Source of the DNA: Aliishimia sp963721175
Lineage (GTDB): Bacteria; Pseudomonadota; Alphaproteobacteria; Rhodobacterales; Rhodobacteraceae
NCBI GenBank assembly: GCA_963721175.1
Contig: CAVRIG010000023.1
Location: forward strand, 310,001 to 374,000
Reading direction: 5' to 3'
Length of the DNA: 64,000 bases
Part shown: positions 19,555-28,681 of the stretch, one piece after another
Position numbering within the stretch: position 1 is the stretch's first letter
Layout of the letters: the number at the start of each line of letters is the position of its first letter
The notes under the pieces: model-generated
Seen by the model: only the letters and a program-made list of their open reading frames with translations
What the model was told of the DNA's origin: nothing
The model's database searches: none
Program-made: the position numbers and the translations under genes

Positions 19555-19728
19555 CTTGCGCAAGTGCGGCAATTTCTCCTTGCGGCGCACCGACTTGCAG
19601 CGAAGTTCCCGTCTTGCGTGTGTCCTCACACCTATTGCACGAACTTTCTTTGGCCCAATGTGAATTCGATTACAGAGATTTGCCGCAAATGCTAACAATC
19701 TGTTGCTCAGCGCAATCGTTGCGCAACG
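19555..19728. promoter_or_regulatory. divergent promoter region with three TTGC(N)GCAA palindromes
   Basis: The 276-base gap between the cyclase and RTX genes holds three related dyads: CTTGCGCAAG at 19555-19564, ATTTGCCGCAAAT at 19678-19690 and CGTTGCGCAACG at 19717-19728. The last ends 22 bases before the RTX start codon, where a repressor or activator could act on both promoters. The region is also clearly AT-richer than its surroundings. The binding protein is unknown. Confidence 0.4.
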
Positions 19729-19750
19729 GGAAGCGTCCCGGGGAACAACA

Positions 19751-22700
19751 ATGTCCGTCAACGAACTCGATACGGGAGCTGTCCAAAAAGACCAGAACCT
19801 GCTGTTCGCGGACGGCTCGGGTGCTGTCGTCGTGGAAGACGCGTCACGGCTCTTCGGAGCGGAGTTCCTCCGGGAGGGTCCGGACCTGGTCCTGCGCAAC
19901 GAGGGTGCCACGGATGTCCGGATCGTGGATTACTTCCGCACGGCGGAGCCGGTCGACCTGCAGACGCCGGATGGTGCCACGCTGCGGGGTCACGTCGTGG
20001 AACGGCTAGCCGGCCCGGAAGCGCCCGGTCAATACGCCCAGGCCGGCGCAGCGGACCGGGCCGTTCCGATCGGACAGGTCGAATCCGTTGACGGCTCAGC
20101 CTCCGTGCAGCGCAGCGACGGCACGACGGAGCCGCTGACGCAAAGCGCGCGCATCTTCCTGAACGATGTGGTCCAGACGATCGGCGACAGCTCGCTCTCG
20201 ATCACCTTCGTCGACGGGACAATCTTCACGCTCTCCTCCGACAGCCGGATGGTGATCGACGAATTGATCTACACCCCGGGTGGCAACGACAATTCCGCGG
20301 TGTTCAACCTCGTCCAGGGCGGGTTCATCTTCATCGCGGGACAGGTCGCGGGGTCCGGCGGCATGGAGGTGAACACGCCCGCGGCCACGATGGGCATCCG
20401 CGGCACGACGGTTCTGGCGGACGTGCAGACGCAGGGCGGGGTATCGACCGTCGAGGTCACCCTGACCCGGGATCCGGACGGCGGGATCGGACGCGTCGAG
20501 CTCTTCGATCTGTCGGGTAGCCTCATCACGACGATCACCAGCATCGACACCAAGTGGATCATCTCTACCGACGACGCTTTGACCGGCGAGGTCGATCGCA
20601 CGTCGACCGACGAAGCTGCGGACAATGTCCTGATCGCCGAAGCCGTCGCGGCCTACCAGTCCGCGGCCGGCCGCTTCGCGCGCGATGGCAGCTATGTGGA
20701 ACTCGACGGGATTTCGCGGAATGGCGCCGTGGAAGGTGAACAGGACGACGCCGGCGACGGCGAAGAGCAGATCGACCTCGATGGAGAAGATGCCGAGACG
20801 ATCGAGGAGCCCGAGAGAGATGCGGTCCCCGACGATCCGAACGGTGGGTCGTTCGACGAGGGGCGCCTTCAGCAAGGTCCGCAGGGATCGGATTTCGACG
20901 TGTTCCGCACGGCACTTGAAGATGCCGAGGATGGTCCCGTCGCGGGCCAGTTGAGCAACGAGACCAGCCTGCGCGGCCAGTACGCACTCTTGGCGGGCGC
21001 TTCGAACGGGACCGTCATCTTGGCGAATGACGGCAGTTACACCTATGCGCCGGCCGCGAATTTCAACGGGGTCGACCGGTTTACCTTCACCGTCACCGAC
21101 GCGGCGGGACAAAGCACGGTGGGTTCCGTCACCATCAACGTGACGCCGGTCAACGACCTTCCAGTCATCCAGGATGCCAACCTGGGCAGCCAGGAGGATA
21201 CCGTTTTGCTGGGTACGGCGTCCGCGGTCGATATCGACGGCCCGTCGCTCAGCTATGGCTTGGGTGCGCCGGCATCGAACGGCAGCGTCGTGGTGACATC
21301 CACGGGGGCCTGGTCCTATACGCCGGATCCGGATTTCGCGGGCACCGACAGTTTCGAGATCCGGGTCTCCGACGGGGCGGGCGGCGTCGCCAATCAGACA
21401 GTGTCGGTGACCGTGGCTCCGGTGAACGATGCGCCGGTCATCGGCAACGATCCATCCTCGACGCAAATCGTCGCCTTCGAAGATGCCGCGCCGGTCGTCG
21501 CGGGTCGGTTGGTTGCGACCGATCCCGACCAGGGCGACGCGCTGACATGGTCGGGCTCGGCCGCGGGGACTTATGGCAATTTCTCCATCACGGCGGGGGG
21601 CGCATGGACCTATGCGCTGGGTGCGGCGGCCGACGCGCTTCAGTCGGGCCAGCAGGTCAAGGACAGCTTCACGACGACCGTGACGGACGCCAGCGGAGCC
21701 ACGGCAACGACCGAAATCGTCGTGACCATCATCGGCGGCAACGATACGCCATCCGCGTCGAATATTACTTTTGCAACGATCGGCAGCGGGCAGATCTCGG
21801 GCACGCTTGTCGCCACGGACCCCGACACCAACGACGTGCTCAGCTTTGCCACCGGAGCCAACGGACCGCAGAACGGAAGCGTGATCGTCAACGCGGACGG
21901 AACGTTCACCTACACGCCCAACACTGGCTTCGTCGGGCTGGACGGTTTCGACTACGCGGTGACAGATCTGTCCGGGGCGACCACAATGGCCCGTGCGACG
22001 CTGTCCGTCCAGTCCGGAGCGGTGGCGGTACCGAACGGCGGACAAGTGTCGGTCAGCATTCTTCCCGATCCGCTGGTCGGACCGGCCGGGCAGATCGTCG
22101 CGACGACCAATCAACCGGCGAGCCAGAACCTGAACCTGGTCATCGCGATGGACAGTTCGGGAAGCGTCGGCGTCGATGGGTGGGCACAGCAGATTAACGC
22201 CGTGGCAACAGCGTTGGAGTCGCTCAGGGCGGAATTCGCGGCCAGCGGTACGCAGGCTGACGTCAAGATCATCCCGTTCGCCAGCACTGCCGCTCCGACG
22301 GCAACCTTCGACCTGTCCGATCCGAACCTGATCTCCACGGTGCTGAGCCTGCCCTTTATCCAAAAGGGGGCACGAAATGGACACCGCCCCTGTCCTTTGC
22401 CGAAAGCTTCTTTGACGCTCAGCCCGCGGACGAAATCAACTTTCTCTACATGATTTCGGACGGCAAACCCCGGGACACGCCTGGGAGCTTGTTGTCTCAC
22501 GTCTGACCGACAGCGGGGAAAAAGGTTACTCGGTCTCGATAGAAGCCTTCGGGGTAGGCCCGAACTTGAACGAGGCGCCACTCGAGGTCCTCGATCCCGA
22601 TCCCATCAGGTTGAGCGGTCCCGAGGATTTGCTGGCGGCACTCGAGGCCTCGCCCCTCTTTTCATCCGAACTCGTGGATCTGTCGGTCCGGCTGATTGCG

Positions 22701-23558
22701 GACGGCGTGGATCGGGGGGAGGTTGCAGACGCCTCCCATCCGAGCCTCACCGTCGATGGGCTCGACACGAAGCTTGCGCTTGCCGATATCGCCGGACTGG
22801 CCGATCTGCTGGGCGAGGACAACCTGATCTCCGTCACGGCCGGATTCGATCTGGATGGCGACAAGTCGACCGCCGAAATCGAGCTGTTCACATCGCAGCA
22901 ATTCAGCAAGCAGGCCGCGGCGCTCTCGCTCGATGGCACCGACGAGAGCGACCTCCTTTTCGGCAGCGATTTTGCCGACGTGCTGGCCGGGAATGGGGGC
23001 AACGACATCATTCTCGGCTTTGGCGGAGACGATCTGATCTCCACCGGCTCCGGATTGAACCATGTCCACGCGGGCGCCGGAGATGACCGCATCCTGCTTC
23101 AGAGTGCCGAAGCGCCCGCGGACGGTTTCAGGAACGTCGTGAACGGCGGTTCTGGCCGCGATGTGCTGGAAGTGTCGTTCGGCGGCGACATCAACACCAA
23201 AGTCCTTGCGCTGATCGACCTGAGCGGGGTCGAGGCGTTGGATGTCGACAACGGCGCGGCGAACAGCCTTACCCTCACCCTGGAGGACATCTTCGGGCTT
23301 TCGGACGAGGCGGATGCCGAGTTGGAAGCCTTGCTGGGTGCCGCACTGCCGCAGAGCGCCTCGATCTACGGCGACAATGCGGACACGGTGACGCTGAGTT
23401 CCGGGAGCGAGGGCGCGTTCGTCGATACCGGCACCAGCGTGACCGACACCGCGGGCAACACGCTCGACATCTACACCTACGTTAATGGCGGGGACGTTCT
23501 GGCAACTCTTGCCGTGGACAGCGACGTGGCAGTGACGGTGGCACCGGCGACGGCGTGA
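19751..23558 (+). CDS. Large secreted FecR / cadherin-like / VWA / RTX protein (two frame breaks)
   Basis: About 1269 residues after correction, with no Sec signal. Domains in order: a unique N-terminus; a FecR-type domain (about 107-220, ending TPAATMGIRGTTVLADV); an acidic linker; four cadherin/VCBS-like repeats (about 390-755, with NDLPVI, NDAPVI and VTDLSGATT junctions); a von Willebrand A domain with MIDAS DSSGSVG; and C-terminal RTX nonapeptides (NGGNDIILGFGGDDLI). Lack of a signal peptide plus RTX repeats fits export by the adjacent type I system. The frame breaks at about 22370 (one G missing from a G-run) and about 22481 (one base missing). I infer a surface adhesin. A TTG at 19703 is less likely as the start. 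Confidence 0.82.
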
Positions 23559-23616
23559 CGGGGCAGAGCACGCGTTTCGGTCGGGAAGCCAGGTAAGCGA
23601 TCCCTGACCGGCAAGC

Positions 23617-24132
23617 TCACGGCGCCGGCAAGCGGACGAAGCCGCCGCCGAAAAACGCCAGCGCATCGCCCGACCGGAGTTCGGCACGCTCGACCTTGCC
23701 AAGAATGATGGCGTGATCGCCCGCATCGTGCACTGCCGTCTGACGGCATTCGAAACGGGCAAGGCAGCCGCCGATCAGCGGTACGCCATGGTCGTTGAAC
23801 GCGTGCTCCATCTCCCGCAAGGCGAACCCGTCCTGCGCGAACCGATCGCAGAGCGGCTGCTGATCCGCACCCAACACGTGGATGGCGTAGTTCATCGCGG
23901 TCTCGAAGGCCGGAAAGCGGCGGGAGTTGCGTGCGGCGGCCCACATCACCAGAGGCGGTTCGAGCGAGATGGACGAGAAGCTGTTGGCCGTTATGCCGAC
24001 CGGCCCATCTTCGGAAAGACAGGTCACGATGGTCACACCGGTGGTGAACCGGCCGAACGCCGCGCGCAGATCACGGTAGTTTTCCGAACCGGGCGAAAAG
24101 ATCATGTGCAGGTCGACGGCATGGGCATTCAT
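23617..24132 (-). CDS. Flavin reductase family protein
   Basis: This 171-residue protein has the split-barrel FMN-binding fold of the flavin reductase/HpaC family. Diagnostic stretches are FGRFTTGVTIVTC and GITANSFSSISLEPPLVMW near the N-terminus and NYAIHVLGADQQPLCDRFA in the middle. Such proteins reduce FMN or FAD with NAD(P)H, often to feed a monooxygenase. No monooxygenase lies next to it, so the partner is unknown. The start at 24132 follows a GGAGG. Confidence 0.85.
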   Translation of the reverse strand: MNAHAVDLHMIFSPGSENYRDLRAAFGRFTTGVTIVTCLSEDGPVGITANSFSSISLEPPLVMWAAARNSRRFPAFETAMNYAIHVLGADQQPLCDRFAQDGFALREMEHAFNDHGVPLIGGCLARFECRQTAVHDAGDHAIILGKVERAELRSGDALAFFGGGFVRLPAP

Positions 24133-24387
24133 CAACGAACCTCCGCTCCAGGACCTGCGGTGTAAAGCTCAAACCGTGTCCGAAGGTCAAGATGCTACCT
24201 AGGTGCTTCCGGGGACCGGGCAAACCTTTGAAGAAGCATTCGAGCCTGCGCCGAGGTCGGTGTGCCCAACGCGGGACCACTGCACGCCTCGGCTCTGAAA
24301 CTTCACCACCATTAAACCAATGTTGAGTGTCGCGACCCTATGGAAGGGGCGAACGAGTTGGCGCATCTGGGCGGATTGGAGCGGATT

Positions 24388-25473
24388 ATGGCGATGGCCT
24401 CGACAGATAAGGCACCCGCGCGCGTTGCGATCGTCGACGATTTTGTCAGCATCCGGCGGTGGCTGCGTCATGTCCTCGATGGCGACCCCCGACTGGTCGT
24501 GGCGGCCGAAGCGGGCAACGCGGACGAAGCGCGCCAGATTCTCCGCCATCAGCCGATCGACGTCGTGACGCTGGACGTGGACATGCCGGGCATGTCGGGC
24601 CTCGAATTCCTGTCGCGCCTGATGATCCATCGGCCGATGCCGGTGGTGATGGTTTCGGCCCTGACCGAGCGTGGCAGCCGCGAGGCCGTCGAGGCTCTGT
24701 CGCTGGGCGCGGTCGACTGCATCGAAAAACCGCGGACGGCGCTCGACCCGAACCTGGCGCGACAGATCTGCGACCGGGTCTGGCACGCGTCGCAGACCAG
24801 AGTCCGTGCCGGTCAGCGAAGCACCGCCGAGCTTTCCGCCGTCAGGACGCAGGGAACAGGTGCCGCCTGGTCCGGCCCGATCATCCTGCTGGGGTCGTCC
24901 ACGGGCGGGGTCGCCGCGCTGGAGACCGTGCTGGCCGAACTGGAAGGGGTGGAGTGGCCGGTGGTGATCGCGCAGCACATGCCGGAAAAGTTTCTGCGCA
25001 GCTTCTGCAGGCGTCTCAACGAACTCTTCGCCCGCCGTTTCGCCATGGCCGACGACGGGCTGGAGCTGCGGTCCAACCACGCCGTTCTTGCGATTGGCAA
25101 GGACGTGTCCACCCATCTCGTCCGACCGCCCGGGGGACCGATTTCCTGCCGGATCGCCGCACCATCGGCGCGGGCGGTCTACCGTCCATCGGTCAACGAC
25201 CTGTTCCATTCCGCGGCCGATGCCGGTCTCGCGGGAGCGGCGGCGGTCCTCACCGGCATGGGAGATGACGGCGCCGCAGGGTTGCTCGCCTTGCACAGGC
25301 GCGGCGTTCTGACCCTCGCGCAGAACGAACAGAGCTGCGTCGTCTTCGGCATGCCAAAGGCCGCACAAGCCGCAGGTGCTGCGCAAAGGATGCTGGATCC
25401 GGCGGAAATCGGGCGGTTCATCACGCGCCACGCAGGCAAGCACACCAGAGCCGAAAAGGGTGAATTGACATGA
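24388..25473 (+). CDS. cheB: Chemotaxis methylesterase/deamidase CheB
   Basis: This 361-residue two-domain protein has a receiver (about 10-125; RVAIVDDFVSIRR, phospho-acceptor Asp in VVTLDVDMPGMSG, Lys in CIEKPR) joined to a methylesterase domain. The catalytic Ser is in LGSSTGGVAALETVL, the His in IAQHMPEKF and the Asp in TGMGDDGAAG. It removes methyl groups from chemoreceptors when phosphorylated by CheA. I prefer ATG 24388, 8 bases after GGAG, over an in-frame ATG at 24340. It overlaps cheD by four bases. No cheA, cheW or cheR is in the window. Confidence 0.93.
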   Translation: MAMASTDKAPARVAIVDDFVSIRRWLRHVLDGDPRLVVAAEAGNADEARQILRHQPIDVVTLDVDMPGMSGLEFLSRLMIHRPMPVVMVSALTERGSREAVEALSLGAVDCIEKPRTALDPNLARQICDRVWHASQTRVRAGQRSTAELSAVRTQGTGAAWSGPIILLGSSTGGVAALETVLAELEGVEWPVVIAQHMPEKFLRSFCRRLNELFARRFAMADDGLELRSNHAVLAIGKDVSTHLVRPPGGPISCRIAAPSARAVYRPSVNDLFHSAADAGLAGAAAVLTGMGDDGAAGLLALHRRGVLTLAQNEQSCVVFGMPKAAQAAGAAQRMLDPAEIGRFITRHAGKHTRAEKGELT

Positions 25474-26012
25474 TGCACGCCTCCGGACTTTCGGGCCGGC
25501 CGAAGAGCCAGTTGATCACCCAGGGTCAATTCGCGGTATCCGCGGATCCCGAGGCGGTCATCTCGACCCTGTTGGGCTCCTGCGTGTCATGTTGTCTTTG
25601 GGACGATGCCGTCGGCGCCGGAGGAATGAACCACCTGCTCCTCGCCGGCGAGCGGATCGGCAACGGATCCGGCTACGACGTGGCCGGCGTGGCGGAAATG
25701 GAAGTTCTGATCAACGGCCTCATCAAGCTGGGGGCACGGCGCGAGCGCCTGAAGGCCAAGGTGTTCGGCGGTGCCAAGATGCTCGACTGCCCCACGGCCA
25801 TCGGTGATCGCAACGCGCGTTTCGCATTCGACTTCCTCAAGCAGGAAGGCATCACATTGGTCAATTCCTCCGTCGGCGGTCAGGCCGCCCGCGCCCTGCG
25901 ATTTTGGCCGGCAAGCGGACGGGTGATCATGCGGTTCGTCAAGGAGACCCCGGCCGAAGAGCGCAAACCGATCGCACGCGCGCCCAAAGGCAACGACCTG
26001 GAGCTGTTCTAG
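25470..26012 (+). CDS. cheD: Chemoreceptor glutamine deamidase CheD
   Basis: This 180-residue CheD converts receptor glutamines to glutamates and can assist CheC-type phosphatases. The catalytic cysteine is in STLLGSCVSCCLWDD and the histidine in GGMNHLLLAG; VFGGAKML follows. The start ATG overlaps the cheB stop (ATGA), indicating coupled translation. The gene is intact but ends only 12 bases before a decayed IS110 element, so any further che genes downstream may have been lost (inference). Confidence 0.92.
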   Translation: MMHASGLSGRPKSQLITQGQFAVSADPEAVISTLLGSCVSCCLWDDAVGAGGMNHLLLAGERIGNGSGYDVAGVAEMEVLINGLIKLGARRERLKAKVFGGAKMLDCPTAIGDRNARFAFDFLKQEGITLVNSSVGGQAARALRFWPASGRVIMRFVKETPAEERKPIARAPKGNDLELF

Positions 26013-26024
26013 CGTCTGTGGTTC

Positions 26025-26575
26025 TCAGGCGGCCTCATTGGTCCATTTCAGACGAGATTTGCAGAGCGCGTTTGCGATTGTAACGAGTCTGCGGGCGACG
26101 GATGTGATGACAGTCTTGTGCGGCTTTCCCGCGGCGCGAAGAAGGCCGCCGGAGTTTCTCAGGACCGTGTTGTGACGGCTGGCCAAGAGAGCTGCGGTCG
26201 AAACATCATGAACCGCGCAATGAGTTCCGCGTCGATCGGATCCGTGTTGGCCCGTGTGCCCGGGCAGGCGGCGATTGCTTTGATCCGTGCGGGTGGCAAT
26301 TGCCGGGTCGCGATCTCGGCGGTGTCGAGGGTGGACCACAATCGCCATTCCTGCCCGGCGCCACCCGGGAAATCGATCCACCAGATCGATTTCTGAGCCT
26401 CGCAGCCCTCAAAGCCAACCAGCGCGCCCACTCCAATTGTGAGTTGAGCGACCTGCTCGTGACCTTCAATCGTGTTCGGCAGCCGCGCGCGCTTGCCTTC
26501 CGGAAGACAGTGGATATCCAATCAATCGCAGCTGACGTCTATCGAGATGATCCTTGCCTGCAATATTTTGCTCAT
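26025..26575 (-). pseudogene. IS110-family transposase remnant
   Basis: The N-terminus (MSKILQARIISIDVSCD) carries the first catalytic Asp of DEDD transposases and continues, after an in-frame TGA at 26522-26524 where Trp is expected, into CPGTRANTDPIDAELIARFM. At about 26165-26200 it jumps to the extreme C-terminus (GGLLRAAGKPHK and TIANALCKSRLKW). Roughly 150 central residues are missing, so the element is dead. It abuts the right end of the first IS3 copy. Confidence 0.75.
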
Positions 26576-26632
26576 GCTCTCTTCTTTCTGCTCCGAGGTC
26601 ACGGTGTTTGTCAAAGGAGTTGTCCGCCGATT

Positions 26633-27693
26633 TCATGCGGCTTCTCTGGTTTCAGGGACGCTGATTTCGCGTTCTGGGTTGAGCCAGACGGGTCCGGCGG
26701 GTTGCCAGTTGCGGGTTTTGCCTGACCGGCGTTCCGGGTTTTGCGCCCGTGCCTTTGCATGGAGACTGGCGCGGCTGGCGAGCGTCGCGACGTCGTGCCC
26801 AGCGTGGCGCGCATTTGGCGTGACGAAGCGGATGGCGCTGTGAAGGTGTTCGCCGTCATACCAGCGCGTGAAGGATTTCACCCACGCCTGCGCATCAGCT
26901 TTTGTGGCAAAGCCCTTGGTCGGCCAGTCCGGGCGGTATTTGCAGGTTCGGAACAGGGCTTCGCAGAAGGGGTTGTCGTTGCTGACGCGCGGCCGGCTGC
27001 AGGACGCGGTGATACCCAGTTTCTCCATGGTCACCTTCATCGTGGCGCCCTTCATCGGGCTGCCGTTGTCGGCGTGCAGGACCCGCGGGCGCGTGATGCA
27101 GCCTTCGGCTTGGACCGCCTGCCGGATCGGCGCCGCCGCCAGCTCCGCGCTCTCGCGCTCATGAACTTCCCAGCCGACGATTTTCCGGCTGAAGATGTCC
27201 ACGATCAGGTAGAGATGGAAGAACATCCCCGCGACCGGCCCGGGCATCCAGGTGATGTCCCAGGTCCGGACATCGCAGGGTGCGCTGGCCTTGTAGCTGG
27301 CGGGAGGTTTGCGTCGGACGGGCGGTCTGGCTCGACCCCGGTGATGCTGCTGCCCCTCTGCGCGCAGGATGCGGTAGAAGCTGGATTCCGACGCCAGATA
27401 CCGCTCCTGATCGGCCAGCTTCGGCACGATCCGGCTGGGCGGAAGGCTGGCGAATTCCGCTGAATTACAGGCTTCCAGCACGGCGGCGCGTTCCGCCGGG
27501 CTCAACTTGTTGCGCGGTTCCGGACGCGGCACGAGGGGACGCTGATCGGGGCGCACCTCTCCGCCCTTGGTCCAGCGCCGCAGGGTGCGGTCGCTGATGT
27601 CCAGCTCGGCGCAGGCTTTGGCGCGCCGCGCGCCAGCAGTGACGGCCTCTTCGATCAGCAGCGCGGGCTTTGGCGATGTGGGGTGCTGATCAT
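26633..27693 (-). CDS. IS3-family transposase OrfB (copy 1)
   Basis: This is the DDE integrase half of an IS3-family transposase, about 350 residues. Catalytic residues are the first Asp in RTWDITWMP, the second Asp in LHADNGSPMKG and the Glu in FCEALFRTCKYRPDWP. An HTH-like segment (AKACAELDISDRTLRRW) lies near the N-terminus. The likely ATG at 27693 is out of frame with the rest after about nine codons; copy 2 has the same break, so it predates the duplication. About eight residues differ from copy 2. Confidence 0.8.
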
Positions 27694-28063
27694 GCGTCCT
27701 CGTCGTCCCCCCAGATCGCCCGAGCCCTTTTTCGCAGAACAAGCAGAGCTGCGGTTTCAGCCAGAGCCTTCTCCTTGCGCGCCAGGTCCCGCTCCAGATC
27801 CCTGACCCGCTTCTTCTCTTCCCTGGTCGCCTGGCCGATCCGGGCCGTGCTGCTGCGATCCCGGTCGTTCGCCTGTTCGCATGCAGCCCGCCACGCCGCG
27901 ATCTGCGCTGGATAGAGCCCGCGCGAGCGGCAATATTCGCCCAGATCGGCCTCGTTCAGCGCCGCTGTTTCCAGCACGGCCGCGAACTTGTCACGCGAGG
28001 ACCAGCCTTCAGGGCCGGCATCGGCATCGGCACTGCCGCCTTGCGTTCCGGTGAATATCCCAA
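27690..28063 (-). pseudogene. IS3-family OrfA, internally deleted (copy 1)
   Basis: OrfA normally supplies the DNA-binding HTH. Here the start (TTG then GYSPERKAA) is joined directly to GPEGWSS-like sequence: about 120 bases encoding the central HTH (SREEGISEATLHKWRAEAR in copy 2) are gone, and the frame is not maintained. The C-terminal coiled-coil part, ending LLVLRKRARAIWGDDEDA, remains. Confidence 0.75.
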
Positions 28064-28223
28064 GTCATCGTCCTATCCCGCCCGCCTGAAAAGTAGAGGA
28101 AAAGTAGAGCAGCGGACAACTTCCCTGTACACAGGGGGGGCCGGCCGGTTGCCGCTCTCCTGACCTCCAAACCCTTGACGAAAAACCCGGCCCGCCTCTC
28201 ACTCTAGGCGCATCGCGCATGAT

Positions 28224-28251
28224 CATATGAACTTGCATTCGATGTCATATG
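28224..28251. promoter_or_regulatory. paired CATATG palindromes upstream of the toxin-antitoxin operon
   Basis: Two CATATG hexamers (28224-28229 and 28246-28251) lie 22 bases apart, about two helical turns, and 41 bases before the antitoxin start. Their spacing suits an autoregulatory operator bound by the antitoxin, but this is inference only. Confidence 0.3.
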
Positions 28252-28291
28252 GTCTTATCTTGTTCCTCGAGCTACAAAGGAGCACAAACAC

Positions 28292-28681
28292 ATGGAAAAC
28301 CTTGTTCTTGAAGGTCCCGCACCGGACCGGCAGGGGGTTTCTCTCAAGGCTTTCACGCGGATCGCGGACACTTGGTCGCTCACCCTGCGTGAGGCGGCGG
28401 CGCTGGCGGATATGTCGGGATCCACTTGGAAAAGGGCCAAGAAGCCCGGGTTTGCTGGTGTTCTGACGCGCGACCAGATGCTGCGCCTTTCCGCGCTCAT
28501 CGGCCTCTACAAGTCGCTCGAGCTCTATTTCAACGAACCGATCTCGCGCGACTGGGTGAAGCTGCCCAACCGGGGTCCCGAGTTCGACGGCGCGCGGCCC
28601 GTGGACGCGATGATCGGAGGGGGATTGCCCAAGATTTTGCGCGTGCGGGACTATGTCGATGCGCTTCGGGGCGGGGTTTGA
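28292..28681 (+). CDS. Xre/MbcA/ParS-type antitoxin
   Basis: This 129-residue protein has an N-terminal Xre-like HTH (SLTLREAAALADMSGSTWKR) and a C-terminal toxin-binding DUF2384-like domain (LIGLYKSLELYFNEPISRDW, then GARPVDAMIGGG). Proteins of this type neutralise RES-family toxins and repress their own promoter. AAAGGAG sits 9 bases upstream of the start. Its stop overlaps the presumed TTG start of the RES gene by four bases. Confidence 0.85.
   Translation: MENLVLEGPAPDRQGVSLKAFTRIADTWSLTLREAAALADMSGSTWKRAKKPGFAGVLTRDQMLRLSALIGLYKSLELYFNEPISRDWVKLPNRGPEFDGARPVDAMIGGGLPKILRVRDYVDALRGGV

Larger units (their letters stand above)
26609..28131 (-). mobile_element. IS3-family insertion sequence, copy 1
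   Basis: The element is bounded by imperfect terminal repeats: TGTCAAAGGAGTTGTCCGC at the orfB end (starting 26609) and TGTACAGGGAAGTTGTCCGC at the orfA end. It is almost identical to the copy at 44263-45904 but in the opposite orientation and about 120 bases shorter because of a deletion inside orfA. Some bases outside these repeats (CCCCCCTGTG on one side, CGGTGTTT on the other) are also shared by both copies, so the true ends may lie up to about 10 bases further out. I saw no target duplication. Confidence 0.85.

Noticed and set aside
20096..22384. 762-codon open frame antisense to the RTX protein
   Set aside because: No domain and an Arg/Gly/Asp-biased composition; the plus strand has FecR, cadherin-like and VWA domains.
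26000..28300. Second attachment site matching the tRNA-Cys 3' end
   Set aside because: I looked by eye for GCGAGTACCGGAATCGAACC or its complement and did not find it; a computed search of flanking DNA would be needed.
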